A stretch of DNA of 64,000 bases from LSCE01 sp050485425 (GCA_050485425.1 JBJHBJ010000021.1:1-64000), one strand, 5' to 3'. Counted from the stretch's first letter, positions 1 to 8,878 are shown. Notes: generated from the letters alone by a model not told the origin. A program made the numbers and translations.

Positions 1-58
1 GACGTTTGCAGCATTTCTGACCCGCGACGACTTCAGGGAGCCTCTGGCTGTCCAGGGA

Positions 59-691
59 TCACACCTGGGAAAACGCCGTACTGGAATAGGCCGCCTCCAC
101 CGCCAGTAGTCGGCGCTTGCGCGCGACACCCCAGCGGTAGCTGCCGATGCCGCCGGTCCCGGTGACCACGCGATGGCAGGGAATAAGCAGCGCCACGGGG
201 TTGGCGCCCACCGCCCGACCGACTGCCCTGGCCGCCGTGGGCCGGCCGATCTGCTCCGCAAGTTCGGCGTAGGTTACCGTTCTTCCCGGCGGGATCTCCA
301 TCAGCGCCGACCACACCCGTGTCTCGAACGGTGACGCGATCACATCCAGCACCAGCGGCACGTTGATCACGCCGGTAAGCAGCGGTGCCAGCGCGGCGCC
401 GGTGGCGGCTTCATCGGTCTCGATATGAGCGCCGGGCCAGCCGCAGCTCAGTTGCTGCCGTTGCTGGGCGTCGGAGACGCTGGGCCGGCGGAACATCAGA
501 TGACTGATGCCGTGGTCGGTCACGGCCACGAACAGGCATCCCAGCGGCGTTACATGCCAGCCCACCCGCTGCGCGGTATGGGTGGGGCGGTGCGGCAGGG
601 GCGGTGTGGTGCGGAGCTGCGGAATCGCTCCGGCGTGGAGCCAACGCCACCAGAGATCCAGTCCACGGCTTCCGGCTTCTGCGGTCTCCAT
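59..691 (-). CDS. ogt: methylated-DNA--protein-cysteine S-methyltransferase
   Basis: 210 aa. It repairs O6-alkylguanine in DNA by moving the alkyl group to its own cysteine, a suicide reaction in the cytoplasm. The C-terminal half carries the active-site motif PCHRVV, preceded by the DNA-binding segment with GRPTAARAVG and followed by GGIGSYRWG, all standard for this family. The N-terminal part matches the usual ribonuclease-like domain, with a TPLG segment near residue 48. The first ~40 residues are not conserved-looking, so the true start may lie further in. There is no AraC-type or Cys-box domain, so this is Ogt-like and not a full Ada regulator. It stands alone, head-to-tail with the GGDEF/EAL gene upstream. 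What lies in bases 1-58 cannot be told. Confidence 0.9.
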   Translation of the reverse strand: METAEAGSRGLDLWWRWLHAGAIPQLRTTPPLPHRPTHTAQRVGWHVTPLGCLFVAVTDHGISHLMFRRPSVSDAQQRQQLSCGWPGAHIETDEAATGAALAPLLTGVINVPLVLDVIASPFETRVWSALMEIPPGRTVTYAELAEQIGRPTAARAVGRAVGANPVALLIPCHRVVTGTGGIGSYRWGVARKRRLLAVEAAYSSTAFSQV

Positions 692-823
692 GGAAGTGCT
701 CTCGTTGCCATCAGGGGAGCGCCATCCCGTGGACGCGCGTCAGCGGAAATCGGCGCTTTCATAAAACGTAGCACGGGATTTCGATCTGTCTTCCGGCCGG
801 GGGCAAACCAGGCAGATCGGCAG

Positions 824-3463
824 TTACTTGCCGGACAACGGGCTCACGGTCTCGCGCCAGAATTCCGGCACGTGCAAGCCGTAGCCCTGGCCGTAATCGA
901 TGCCCACCTCACGCAGCCTGGCAGCCAGTTCGTGGGTTTCGACAAACTCGGCCACGGTACGAATGCCCATGGCCTTGGCGACGCGGTGAATGGACTCCAC
1001 CACGGCCTGGTCCACCTCATCGGTCAGCAGGGCGCGCACGAACTGTCCGTCGATCTTCAGGTAATCAATCGGAATGCGCCGCAGGTAACCGAAGGACGAC
1101 AGGCCGCTGCCGAAATCGTCCAGCGCGACGCTGCAGCCCAGGGAGCGGATCTCCCGGAAGAAATCCACGGCATGGCCGAGATTGGTGATGGTCGCCGTTT
1201 CGGTGATTTCGAAACACAGCCGACGGGCGGGGACGCGGTAGTGCCTGAAGGCGCGCTGGACGAAGTGCGGAAAATCATTGTCGCTCAGCGTGGTGCCGCT
1301 GATGTTCACCGAGTAAAAACCCTCGGCATCCGGATCCTCCGCCATGGCGGCGAAGACGGTGTGCAACACCAGCCGGTCGATACGGGGCATGAGATTGTAG
1401 GTCTCCGCAGCCGGGATGAACAGCCCGGGCGGAACCAGTTCCCCGTCCTCGCCGCGCATCCGCAGCAGGACCTCATAGTGCGCCGCGGGCCTGCCGAGAT
1501 CGCACAGGCTGTGGATGCCCTGACGATAGAGTACCAGCCGGTCTTCCTCCAGCGCCCGGTTGATGCGACCGACCCAACGGATCTGCTGCCGGCGCCGCGC
1601 CACCACGTTGCCTGCTTCCGTCTCGTTGGGGCCGAAGCGCTGCACGCGGTTGCGACCCTGTTCCTTGGCCGCGTAGCAGGCGCTGTCAGCCGCGCTGAGC
1701 AAGGCACTGACCACCTGCTGACTGCCACCGAACACCGGTACCAGGCCGATGCTGGCGCCGAGGACGAATACATTGCCGTCCCAACTGAACCTGTAGCCGC
1801 GCACCGCATCAATCAACGCGTTGGCGATGGAGGTGGCCTCGTCCAGGTCCACATCGCGCAGCAGAACGCCGAATTCGTCGCCGCCCAGGCGCGCCAGTGT
1901 GTGCCGCGGGTCCAACTGCCCGGAGAGTATGACGGTCAGACGCTGCAGCAACTCGTCACCGGCAGGGTGGCCGCAACTGTCGTTGACCACCTTGAACTGG
2001 TCCAGGTCCACGTAAAGCAGCGCGTGGTGCTGCGCGCCATCGCCCAGCGGCTGTTCCAGGAGGTCTTTCAACCGCGTCTCGAATTCGCGACGGTTATACA
2101 ACCCGGTGAGCGGGTCGTGGGAGGCGAGATAGGCCATGCGCTGGTACGTTCGGCGCTGCTCGGTCACGTCGGTGAGCGTGACCACCGCTCCCACCACGCG
2201 CCGCTTGCGGTTCCGCACCGGCGCCACACTGACCGTCACCGAGTACACCGCCCCGTCCTCCCGCACCAGGACATAATGCCCCGGCGGCGAAACCCGCTCG
2301 CCGGTCTCCACGGCAACGCTGACGGGATCAACCAGCGGCAGGCCGGTCTGTTCATCGTAGAGTTTGAACAGCTCGATGAAACGCTGCCTGGCGGCGGTTC
2401 GCGATGCCTGGGGCACCAGGCTCTCCGCCACCCCGTTCATGTATTCCACCGTGCCGGCGACATCGGTGCGCACCACAGCCTCGCCGATGGATTCCAGCGT
2501 AATCTGGGCGAGTTCCTTCTCCTTGTGCAGGGCGGCTTCCATGACCACCTGCCCGGTGACGTCGTGCACCTGCGTAAGCATGGATACCGGCCGCCCGTGC
2601 TCGTCCCGCAGCACGGAGTTGTACCATTCGCACTGCACAACCCGGCCGTCCCGCGTGTAATTGCGATTGCGGTGGGTGAAACGGCTTACCTCTCCGCTGA
2701 TCATCCCCTCGATGACGTTGCGGACGGAGGCAGCATCCTCTTCCACCAGGAAACGCCACTCGTCGGGACGCCTGCCCAGCACTTCCTCCTCCCGCCACCC
2801 GAAGATCCGCTCGCATTGCGGCGACCATCGCATGAGCCGGAACTCGTGGTCCCATTCGGCGATTCCCAGCGGGGAATTGCTGAAGTGCTCTTCCAGTCGG
2901 AACTCGGCATCCGACGCCGCGCGATGCGCCGCGCTGCCGCCGCCGTTCATGACCGCTGCCCGGGCGCTGATGGCATCCATGGCGAGATCCGCAAGCATGC
3001 GCAGTTGCTCGACATCCTGCTTGCCGAAATCCGGTCGCGGCTCGGTGTCGACAATGCACAGCGTGCCCAGTATCTCTCCATTGGCGGCACGAAGCGGTAC
3101 ACTGGCATGGAATCGCACCGATGCGGGCCCGGCCACCAGCGGGTTGTCCCGGAAGCGGGCATCGGCCGCCGCGTTACGGATCACCGTGGGGCCATCGGTT
3201 TCCAGCACATCGCGGCACAGCATGATGCTGCGCGGAATCTCCTCGACCTCCCGGCCCGCGGTGGCCTTGAACCACTGCCGGTGTTCGTCGATGAAACCGA
3301 TGCCGGAAAAAGGCACCTGGAAGATCATCGCAGCAAGGGCGACGATCTGGTCGAAGGTACGCTCGGGCACCGTGTTCAATAGCTTCAGCTCGCGCAGCGC
3401 GGACAACCGCCGCTGCTCGGGGGACTGGGCACTTTGCTTGTCGGGAAATGTCTGCTGAGGCAT
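824..3463 (-). CDS. GAF-PAS-PAS-GGDEF-EAL cyclic-di-GMP signalling protein
   Basis: 879 aa with no signal peptide or membrane segment, so probably a cytosolic sensor. An N-terminal GAF domain (about residues 20-165) is followed by two PAS domains (about 190-305 and 315-430), a GGDEF domain with intact GGDEF at 527-531, and an EAL domain at about 640-875. The EAL signature reads EVL (664-666). The downstream DDFGSG motif is present, so phosphodiesterase activity is possible. The allosteric inhibitory site RxxD that normally sits just before GGDEF is DxxH here, so product inhibition at that site is unlikely. Such proteins make and/or degrade cyclic di-GMP in response to a ligand bound by the sensory domains; which activity dominates cannot be read from sequence. 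It diverges from the lipoprotein gene at 3607, the two sharing an AT-rich 143-bp promoter region. Confidence 0.93.
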   Translation of the reverse strand: MPQQTFPDKQSAQSPEQRRLSALRELKLLNTVPERTFDQIVALAAMIFQVPFSGIGFIDEHRQWFKATAGREVEEIPRSIMLCRDVLETDGPTVIRNAAADARFRDNPLVAGPASVRFHASVPLRAANGEILGTLCIVDTEPRPDFGKQDVEQLRMLADLAMDAISARAAVMNGGGSAAHRAASDAEFRLEEHFSNSPLGIAEWDHEFRLMRWSPQCERIFGWREEEVLGRRPDEWRFLVEEDAASVRNVIEGMISGEVSRFTHRNRNYTRDGRVVQCEWYNSVLRDEHGRPVSMLTQVHDVTGQVVMEAALHKEKELAQITLESIGEAVVRTDVAGTVEYMNGVAESLVPQASRTAARQRFIELFKLYDEQTGLPLVDPVSVAVETGERVSPPGHYVLVREDGAVYSVTVSVAPVRNRKRRVVGAVVTLTDVTEQRRTYQRMAYLASHDPLTGLYNRREFETRLKDLLEQPLGDGAQHHALLYVDLDQFKVVNDSCGHPAGDELLQRLTVILSGQLDPRHTLARLGGDEFGVLLRDVDLDEATSIANALIDAVRGYRFSWDGNVFVLGASIGLVPVFGGSQQVVSALLSAADSACYAAKEQGRNRVQRFGPNETEAGNVVARRRQQIRWVGRINRALEEDRLVLYRQGIHSLCDLGRPAAHYEVLLRMRGEDGELVPPGLFIPAAETYNLMPRIDRLVLHTVFAAMAEDPDAEGFYSVNISGTTLSDNDFPHFVQRAFRHYRVPARRLCFEITETATITNLGHAVDFFREIRSLGCSVALDDFGSGLSSFGYLRRIPIDYLKIDGQFVRALLTDEVDQAVVESIHRVAKAMGIRTVAEFVETHELAARLREVGIDYGQGYGLHVPEFWRETVSPLSGK

Positions 3464-3606
3464 TGCGTACTCGCTGCCCTTGATTTCCGGCGGGGATACG
3501 ATCAGGTGATCGACGACCGGAGTGCGCTAATTCCAATATAAATTGGCAGCTAATGATTTATGTATTTTAGTACACATTCTGTTTTATCGACCGGGGACAT
3601 TAAAAC

Positions 3607-4080
3607 ATGAGTCTTCGTACCCGTTTCGCGACCTTTGTCTCTGTTTCGCTTATTGCCCTGGTGCTGGCCGGCTGTGCAGCCCTGCAGCCGGAGCTTGAGG
3701 ACCCGGAATTTCGCCTGAGCAAGGTGGAACCGATTTCGCTGGGGCTGGTGGAACAACGATTCCGCTTGACCATCAGCGTGATCAACCCCAACTCGGTGGC
3801 GCTTCCGGTGCGGCAGATCCGTTACGACGTACAGGTGGCGGGCATGGACTTCGCCACCGGGCTGAGTGGTGAGCGCTTCACGATTCCGGCCCGCGACACG
3901 GGTGAATTCACCGTGGATGCCACCACCAACCTGATGGAATCGCTGCCGCGGCTGATGTCCCTGGTGCGGGCCGGCGAGAGACGGCTGGCCTACGAGTTGA
4001 CGGGGGAAGTGGAGTACGGCCGCTTCTTTCGCGGCAAGCGGCCGTTCTCACGCAAGGGGATGGTTCAGCTGGAATTCTAG
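3607..4080 (+). CDS. LEA14-like (WHy domain) lipoprotein
   Basis: 157 aa. A type II signal peptide ends in the lipobox LAGC (Cys near residue 22), so it is expected to be lipid-anchored in the envelope. The rest (about 35-155) is a single beta-sandwich of the LEA type-2/WHy kind: an FRLTISVINPNS strand, GxRFTIPARDTGEF and a final YGRFFRGKRPF segment. In bacteria these lipoproteins have no firm function; a stress or desiccation role is inferred from plant homologues only. ATG start with a weak purine-rich leader. The short hairpin that overlaps the stop codon may end the transcript. The gene diverges from the cyclic-di-GMP gene. Confidence 0.8.
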   Translation: MSLRTRFATFVSVSLIALVLAGCAALQPELEDPEFRLSKVEPISLGLVEQRFRLTISVINPNSVALPVRQIRYDVQVAGMDFATGLSGERFTIPARDTGEFTVDATTNLMESLPRLMSLVRAGERRLAYELTGEVEYGRFFRGKRPFSRKGMVQLEF

Positions 4081-4094
4081 GGAAGCGTTTCCCT
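4079..4094. terminator. short perfect hairpin at the lipoprotein stop codon
   Basis: AGGGAA, a GCGT loop and TTCCCT form a 6-bp stem that begins inside the TAG stop. There is no T-run. It lies between convergent genes, and its sequence matches the ends of the dispersed repeat family best seen at 28744-28808. Confidence 0.45.
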
Positions 4095-4108
4095 GGGGAA
4101 GCGTTGCC

Positions 4109-4840
4109 TCAGACTTCCTCGTGCAGTCCGCACTCGCGCTTGAGGCCGAAGAAGCGTGTTTCCTCCTCGGTCATGTTGTCCTCCAGCCGGCGGGTCGTGT
4201 GGATATCGCCGATGGACACGTACCCTTCGTGCCACAGCGGGTGATACGGAAGCTCGTGCCGGGTGAGGTAGCGGTAGACGTCGCGATCGGTCCAGTCGAT
4301 GATCGGGTGCACCTTGTAGCGCCCGTTCTGCACCTCCACGACTTCGAGATTGCGGCGCGATTCGGACTGTTGCCGGCGCAGGCCGGCAAACCAGGCCTCG
4401 GTACCCAGTTCGTCCAGCGCCCGGCGCATGGGCTCTACCTTCACGATCCGGTTGTACTCCTCGAGCCCTTCCAGGCCCTCCTCCCAGAGCTTGCCGTAGC
4501 GGGCTTCCAGCCAGGCGGGCGTGAGACGCGGGCGGAACACCTTCAGGTTCAGGTCGAGCCGGCGCTGTAATTGGTCGACAAACTGATAGGTTTCCGGGAA
4601 CAGGTAGCCGGTGTCCACCAACACGACGGGAATGTCCGGCCGCTGGCGGGTGACCAGATGCAGGGAGACCGCCGCCTGAGCGCCGAAGCTCGAGGACAGC
4701 ACGACGCGCTCGCCGAAGGTGTGCAGGCCCCAGGCTACACGCTCTTCCGCACTGGCCTCCGCAAGACGGCGGTTGACGTCCGCCAGCGTTTCGCCAGTGT
4801 GAACTTCCGCGAAATTCTCAGCCTGCGGGAGACCGGCCAT
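4109..4840 (-). CDS. cysH: phosphoadenosine phosphosulfate (PAPS) reductase
   Basis: 243 aa. It reduces PAPS to sulfite with thioredoxin in assimilatory sulfate reduction. The PP-loop-like SSSFGAQ segment near residue 50, the DTGYLFPET motif near 77 and the C-terminal ECGLH box, carrying the redox-active Cys about seven residues from the end, are all present. The two Cys pairs that bind a 4Fe-4S cluster in APS-type reductases are absent (GLRRQQSE occupies the usual CC site), so PAPS is the expected substrate. The start has an AAGGAG ribosome site. No other cys genes are adjacent. Confidence 0.93.
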   Translation of the reverse strand: MAGLPQAENFAEVHTGETLADVNRRLAEASAEERVAWGLHTFGERVVLSSSFGAQAAVSLHLVTRQRPDIPVVLVDTGYLFPETYQFVDQLQRRLDLNLKVFRPRLTPAWLEARYGKLWEEGLEGLEEYNRIVKVEPMRRALDELGTEAWFAGLRRQQSESRRNLEVVEVQNGRYKVHPIIDWTDRDVYRYLTRHELPYHPLWHEGYVSIGDIHTTRRLEDNMTEEETRFFGLKRECGLHEEV

Positions 4841-4959
4841 GCCTCGTGCTCCTTGTGCCGTTAGTGAATGGCATCAAGGATACGGGCTCCGCCTAAGACA
4901 GAAAAAGAATGAAAAACTCTATGGTAAGAAACTGGCGGCATACCCGTCAGGAGCACTGA

Positions 4960-5820
4960 TTACTGCCTGGCCGCCAGGCGCAGGGCAACTGCACGCGACT
5001 CCCGGACGCCCTCTTCGCTGAGTACCTGCTGTTCCAGGTGCTGACGGATAACCTGGCCCTGCTCCTCTCCCTGGGCCGCCGCCAGCGTTGCCCAGGCGTT
5101 CGCCGTCACCGGATCCTCCTCCAGCAACCGGCCTTCCAGATAGAGCTGGGAGAGCAGCACCTGCAGCTGGCTGTCCCCGGCGCCGGCGCCCAGCCGAACC
5201 GCGCTGAGACCGCGCTCGGCATCCTGTTCCACGCCGGTGCCGTCCAGATACATGCGCGCCAGGAAACGGGTGGCGTACAGCATGCCTTCCTCCAGTGCCT
5301 CCAGCAGCAGGCTTTCCGCCTCCGGTCCGAGTTCCGTCCGGCCACCCAGGATGTCCGCATAGTAGACGGATCCGAGCGCCAGTTTCGCTTCCGGCATGCC
5401 GTGCAGAATGCCGTAGCGGAACCAGTGCTCGGCCGCCGCACGGTTGCGCTCCACCACCCGACCCTCCAGGTGCATCCAGGCCAGATGCAGACTGTAGCGC
5501 AGCGCACCGGCGCCCACCGCCTCGGCATACCAGTGCGCGGCCTGGCTACCGTCCTGCGCCACCCCGTGACCGTGCTCGTACAGCCAGCCCAGATTGGCGC
5601 TGGCAACGGCAGAGCCCTGCGCCGCAGCCGCCCGGTACCAGTGATACGCCTCTTCCGGCTCGCTCAGTTCGCGCAGGTACGCCTGGCCCACCTCCACCAA
5701 CTCGGTAACGGAATACTGCCCGGCGAGGCCCTCCGACCATCTGGGCAGATCCTCCTGCGCCGCCAGCGGGGCGATCAGCAGGATCAGGCAGAGGGAGAAC
5801 GACCGAATGCCAGGCTTCAC
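4960..5820 (-). CDS. secreted Sel1-repeat (TPR-like) protein
   Basis: 286 aa from the GTG at 5820, which has GGAGG seven bases upstream; a second GTG one codon earlier (5823) is an alternative. A signal peptide of about 22 residues ends near APLAAQ. The mature protein is a string of Sel1-like repeats, recognisable by A.W...AA..G...A..NLG..YE.G.GV, covering about residues 50-265. Such solenoids usually scaffold protein-protein contacts in the periplasm. No catalytic motif is visible and neighbours give no partner. Confidence 0.8.
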   Translation of the reverse strand: MKPGIRSFSLCLILLIAPLAAQEDLPRWSEGLAGQYSVTELVEVGQAYLRELSEPEEAYHWYRAAAAQGSAVASANLGWLYEHGHGVAQDGSQAAHWYAEAVGAGALRYSLHLAWMHLEGRVVERNRAAAEHWFRYGILHGMPEAKLALGSVYYADILGGRTELGPEAESLLLEALEEGMLYATRFLARMYLDGTGVEQDAERGLSAVRLGAGAGDSQLQVLLSQLYLEGRLLEEDPVTANAWATLAAAQGEEQGQVIRQHLEQQVLSEEGVRESRAVALRLAARQ

Positions 5821-5898
5821 CACGTAACCTCCGGAACCACGCAGTTGCGTTGATCTCGCAATATCCGGGCATGGTAAGCGCGGCGAATGACAATTCCA

Positions 5899-6018
5899 TT
5901 ACAACCACCTGGCGCGAGGACGCGGAATCAACGCACTGGTTCGCTGCACGTAATCCCGGTAGCCGGGACAGGTCTCGGTCAGGGTTCTCCCGAGCACCGC
6001 GGCTACTCCGACGCTCAT
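5899..6018 (-). pseudogene. C-terminal remnant of a DUF1295-like membrane protein
   Basis: 39 codons remain. The piece with CPGYRDYVQRTSALIPRPR resembles the extreme C-terminus of DUF1295/steroid-5-alpha-reductase-like proteins (consensus about RPGYxxYxxRTSxFIPWPPR), but the transmembrane part is missing. An ATG with GGAGG seven bases upstream lies at 6018, so a tiny peptide could still be made. In many proteobacteria DUF1295 genes sit beside cfa-like genes, and this one directly follows the cfa-like gene at 6047-7087. That fits decay by internal deletion. The family call rests on a short match. Confidence 0.5.
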
Positions 6019-6046
6019 GACCGGTCCTCCACCCGCAACAGGATGA

Positions 6047-7087
6047 TCACGCCGCCTCCCGGCTCCGGAACAGGTAATGCCCCACGAACCATTCATTGCC
6101 ATGGTTGAAACCGAACAGCTCGGCGCAGGCCAGGAAGAACACGCGCCAACGATTGATCCAGCGCTGCACCTCGCCCGCCCCGTAGACCTCGGCAAATACG
6201 GGTCTCAAAGACTCGGTGGCGGCGTCCATGCGCTGTAGCCAGGCTTCGGCGGTGCGCTGATAGTGGTGGCCGTTCACGCGCCAGTGTTGCTGCAGCAGCA
6301 GATGCTCCTGCAGATGATGGGGAAGTGCATCGGAGGGCATCAGCCCGTCGGTGAAGAAATGCCGGCCCATCCAGTTGTGCTCGCCGTCGGACTCGAACAG
6401 ATAGGGTTGTTCGCGGTGACAGAACACATGCATGAAAAAGGTGCCGCCGGGCTCCAGCCAGCCGGCAATACGCCGCAGCAGCTCCTGCCAGTTGCGCATG
6501 TGTTCGAACATCTCCAGGGAAACCACGCGCCGGAAACGCCGGTCGGCCCGGAAGTCGTTCATGTCCGCGGTGATGACACTCAGGTTGGTCAGGCCGCGCT
6601 CATCGCGACGATGTTCGATGAAGCCGCGCTGGGAGGACGAGTTCGACACCACGGTCACCGTGCTGTTCGGATAGCGTTCAGCCATCCACAATGACAGGGA
6701 GCCCCAACCGCAGCCGAGTTCCAGAATGCTGTCCCCGTCCGTGATGCCGGCCCTGCTGCAGGTCAGTTCCAGCATGGCATCCTCTGCCTCGTCCAGCGTG
6801 TTCACGCCCTCCGGCCACAGGCAGCAGGAGTACTTCAGGCGATGACCGAGCACCTGGAGGAAAAACGCCGCGGGAACCTCATAGTGCTGCTCGTTGGCGG
6901 TGGCCGTGGAAAGCGCCACCGGGCTCCGCGCCATGTCCGACAACAACGCCAGCGTACGCTGGTTCCAGTCTTCGCAATCGCCCCGGAAGCTCTCCCGAAG
7001 GCGTTGGCGCAGCAGCTGGCGAATACCGACCCTGACCATGGCATCCGGCACCACGCCCCGCTCCACAAGCCCTATCAGTTGTCTCAT
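6047..7087 (-). CDS. cyclopropane-fatty-acyl-phospholipid synthase-family methyltransferase
   Basis: 346 aa from the ATG at 7087, chosen because GGGGAG lies just upstream; a TTG nine codons earlier is unlikely. The SAM-binding motif ILELGCGWGSLS is near residue 125, preceded by LKYSCCLWPEG, with VSLEMFEHM and a C-terminal NHGNEWFVGHY segment. This is a CFAS-type methyltransferase acting on membrane lipids or a related substrate. At 346 aa it is slightly short of E. coli Cfa (about 382). The gene is monocistronic apart from the DUF1295 remnant behind it. A TTGTACAA palindrome sits in its promoter region. Confidence 0.85.
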   Translation of the reverse strand: MRQLIGLVERGVVPDAMVRVGIRQLLRQRLRESFRGDCEDWNQRTLALLSDMARSPVALSTATANEQHYEVPAAFFLQVLGHRLKYSCCLWPEGVNTLDEAEDAMLELTCSRAGITDGDSILELGCGWGSLSLWMAERYPNSTVTVVSNSSSQRGFIEHRRDERGLTNLSVITADMNDFRADRRFRRVVSLEMFEHMRNWQELLRRIAGWLEPGGTFFMHVFCHREQPYLFESDGEHNWMGRHFFTDGLMPSDALPHHLQEHLLLQQHWRVNGHHYQRTAEAWLQRMDAATESLRPVFAEVYGAGEVQRWINRWRVFFLACAELFGFNHGNEWFVGHYLFRSREAA

Positions 7088-7122
7088 CCGAATCTCCCCT
7101 GGTGCGGCGCGCAAACATTAAC

Positions 7123-7141
7123 TTGTACAATATCTATACGT
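7123..7141. promoter_or_regulatory. TTGTACAA-type palindromic element upstream of the cfa-like gene
   Basis: TTGTACAA (7123-7130) is followed by ATACGT-like sequence at 7136-7141, just upstream of the cfa-like gene. A fuller version, TTGTAC-N7-GTACAA, occurs at 14893-14911. It could be an operator of a MerR-type light or stress regulator, as seen at some cfa clusters, but this is inference. Confidence 0.35.
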
Positions 7142-7178
7142 TAATGCAACACCAGGACGGTGGATAGAGCACAGGCAT

Positions 7179-7214
7179 AAAAAAAACGGCTGCCCCCACA
7201 GGAGAGGCAGCCGT
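7179..7214 (-). terminator. Rho-independent terminator of the AGCS symporter gene
   Basis: A perfect 9-bp stem (ACGGCTGCC at 7186-7194 with GGCAGCCGT at 7206-7214) is followed on the minus strand by eight T residues. It lies 17 bases after the symporter stop codon. Confidence 0.9.
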
Positions 7215-7230
7215 CGGGCACCGCGGCCGA

Positions 7231-8613
7231 TCAGTTGTCGGATTTACCGTTCACCCGCTCGCGCAGGGCTTCCGCCATGTAATCCGCCTTCTCCCGCGCC
7301 AGCACGCCGGCCAGCAGGATCAGTGCGATCAGGTTGGGTGCGGCCATCAGGCCGTTCAGCGTATCGGCCACATCCCAGACAGCTTCCAGTCCGCCAATGG
7401 CGCCGACGAACAGAAAACCCAGGAAGATCACGCGATAGGGCATAACCACCTTGGGCCCGAACAGGTACTCCCAGCTCTTTTCCCCGTAGAAGTTCCAGGT
7501 GAGCATGGTGGTGTAGGAGAACAGCACCAGGGCGATGATCACGATATAACCGCCGAGCCCGGGCAGGCCGGAGGAGAATGCGCTGGACGTGAGATCCGCA
7601 CCGGTGGTGCCTTCCTGGAAGACACCGGTCACCAGGATCACCAGCGCGGTCATGGTGCATACCACGATGGTGTCGATGAACACCTCCCACATCCCCCACA
7701 TCCCCTGTGCCACCGGCTTGTTCCGGGCCTGCGCGTAGACGATGGACGCAGACCCCAACCCGGCCTCGTTGGAGAAGATGCCGCGGGCAATGCCATAGCG
7801 GATGGCCATGGCCACGGTGGCGCCCGTGAAACCACCGACCGCGCCGATGGGGGTGAAGGCATGCTGGAAGATCAGACCAAAGGCGGCCGGGATCTGGTCG
7901 TAGAACGAGACCAGCACACCCAGCGCACCAATGACGTAGACGATAGCCATGAACGGCACGATCTTCTCGGCGGTGACCGCAATACGGCGAATACCGCCCA
8001 GCGTGACCGCCCCTACCAGGATGATGGCAATGACACCCGTCAGCCAGGAGGGAACGTTGAAGCCGGTACTCATGGCGGCCCCCATGGTATTGGCCTGCAC
8101 CATGTTGCCGATACCGAAGGCCGCCAGTCCGGCGAAGAAGGCGTAGAGTATGCCCAGCCATTTCCAGTTGGGACCAAGCCCCTTCTCGATGTACCAGAAC
8201 ACGCCGCCGGAGATGTTCCCATCGGCATCGACGTGACGGTACTTCACGCCCAGTGTCGCCTCGCCCATCTTGGTGGCCATGCCGACCAGCGCGACCACCC
8301 ACATCCAGAATACCGCTCCGGGGCCGCCAAGGGCGATCGCCGTGGCGACACCGGCGATGTTGCCCACCCCGATGGTGGCGGCCATGGCAGAACTCACCGC
8401 CTGGAAGGGGGAAATGACCCCCTCCTCCCGGATGGTGTCACGGCGGAACATCCGGCCGAACGTCCTGCGCCAGGCGAACAGAAGATGCGTGAACTGGAAG
8501 AACCCCAGGCGGGCGGTGAGATACGCCCCGGTGCCCACCAGCAGGATCATGAAAGGAGGACCCCAGACAATGCCGTTGATGAAGCTATTGAAATCCAGAA
8601 GCAGATCAACCAT
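7231..8613 (-). CDS. sodium:alanine/glycine symporter (AGCS family)
   Basis: 460 aa from the ATG at 8613, preceded by AAGGAG. This is a polytopic inner-membrane carrier that imports alanine or glycine with Na+. The family signature is clear: ISPFQAVSSAMAATIGVGNIAG near residue 70-90, GPGAVFWMWVVALVGMATK, and GIFSNEAGLGSA near 270. Length and hydrophobic pattern fit AlsT/DagA proteins. It has its own terminator and no operon partner. Substrate choice between Ala and Gly cannot be decided here. Confidence 0.92.
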   Translation of the reverse strand: MVDLLLDFNSFINGIVWGPPFMILLVGTGAYLTARLGFFQFTHLLFAWRRTFGRMFRRDTIREEGVISPFQAVSSAMAATIGVGNIAGVATAIALGGPGAVFWMWVVALVGMATKMGEATLGVKYRHVDADGNISGGVFWYIEKGLGPNWKWLGILYAFFAGLAAFGIGNMVQANTMGAAMSTGFNVPSWLTGVIAIILVGAVTLGGIRRIAVTAEKIVPFMAIVYVIGALGVLVSFYDQIPAAFGLIFQHAFTPIGAVGGFTGATVAMAIRYGIARGIFSNEAGLGSASIVYAQARNKPVAQGMWGMWEVFIDTIVVCTMTALVILVTGVFQEGTTGADLTSSAFSSGLPGLGGYIVIIALVLFSYTTMLTWNFYGEKSWEYLFGPKVVMPYRVIFLGFLFVGAIGGLEAVWDVADTLNGLMAAPNLIALILLAGVLAREKADYMAEALRERVNGKSDN

Positions 8614-8856
8614 TACCACAGCTCCTTATTGTCACCCGGACGCACCGGTCCTGGCCCGCGTGGCAGCGCGGGACGTCAGTTGCGATCCGTCGTTGTGCCC
8701 ACTCGCCGTTCCCCCGAATTGCCGGTAGCGGCCTGCACCAAACTGCACGCCGATGGACGCTCCGAGAGCCTCGAAATGAGGAAATGGCCCGCTCAAGTCA
8801 TGACGCTGTATGGCTTTTTCCTCGTCTGGAGTATAGGCAGTGAAGGGAGAAACGGG
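8614..8856. other. non-coding stretch between the symporter gene and the sigma-54 units
   Basis: It holds the symporter promoter region. The only minus-strand ORF (8632-8877) has no ribosome site and no recognisable protein, so I see no gene here. Confidence 0.5.
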
Positions 8857-8859
8857 GCA

Positions 8860-8878
8860 CATGTGACGTATGCGCACA
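8860..8878. promoter_or_regulatory. upstream activator element, unit 0 (CATGTG-N9-CACA)
   Basis: CATGTG, nine bases, then CACA. The inverted half-sites TGTG/CACA are separated by 9 bp and end 55 bp before the GG of the sigma-54 promoter. The same arrangement occurs at three more promoters. It is a likely binding site for a sigma-54 enhancer-binding protein whose gene is not in this window. Confidence 0.65.

Noticed and set aside
425..3382. 985-codon plus-strand ORF opposite the GGDEF/EAL gene
   Set aside because: It is the antisense shadow of a clearly real gene; it has no ribosome site and no domain.
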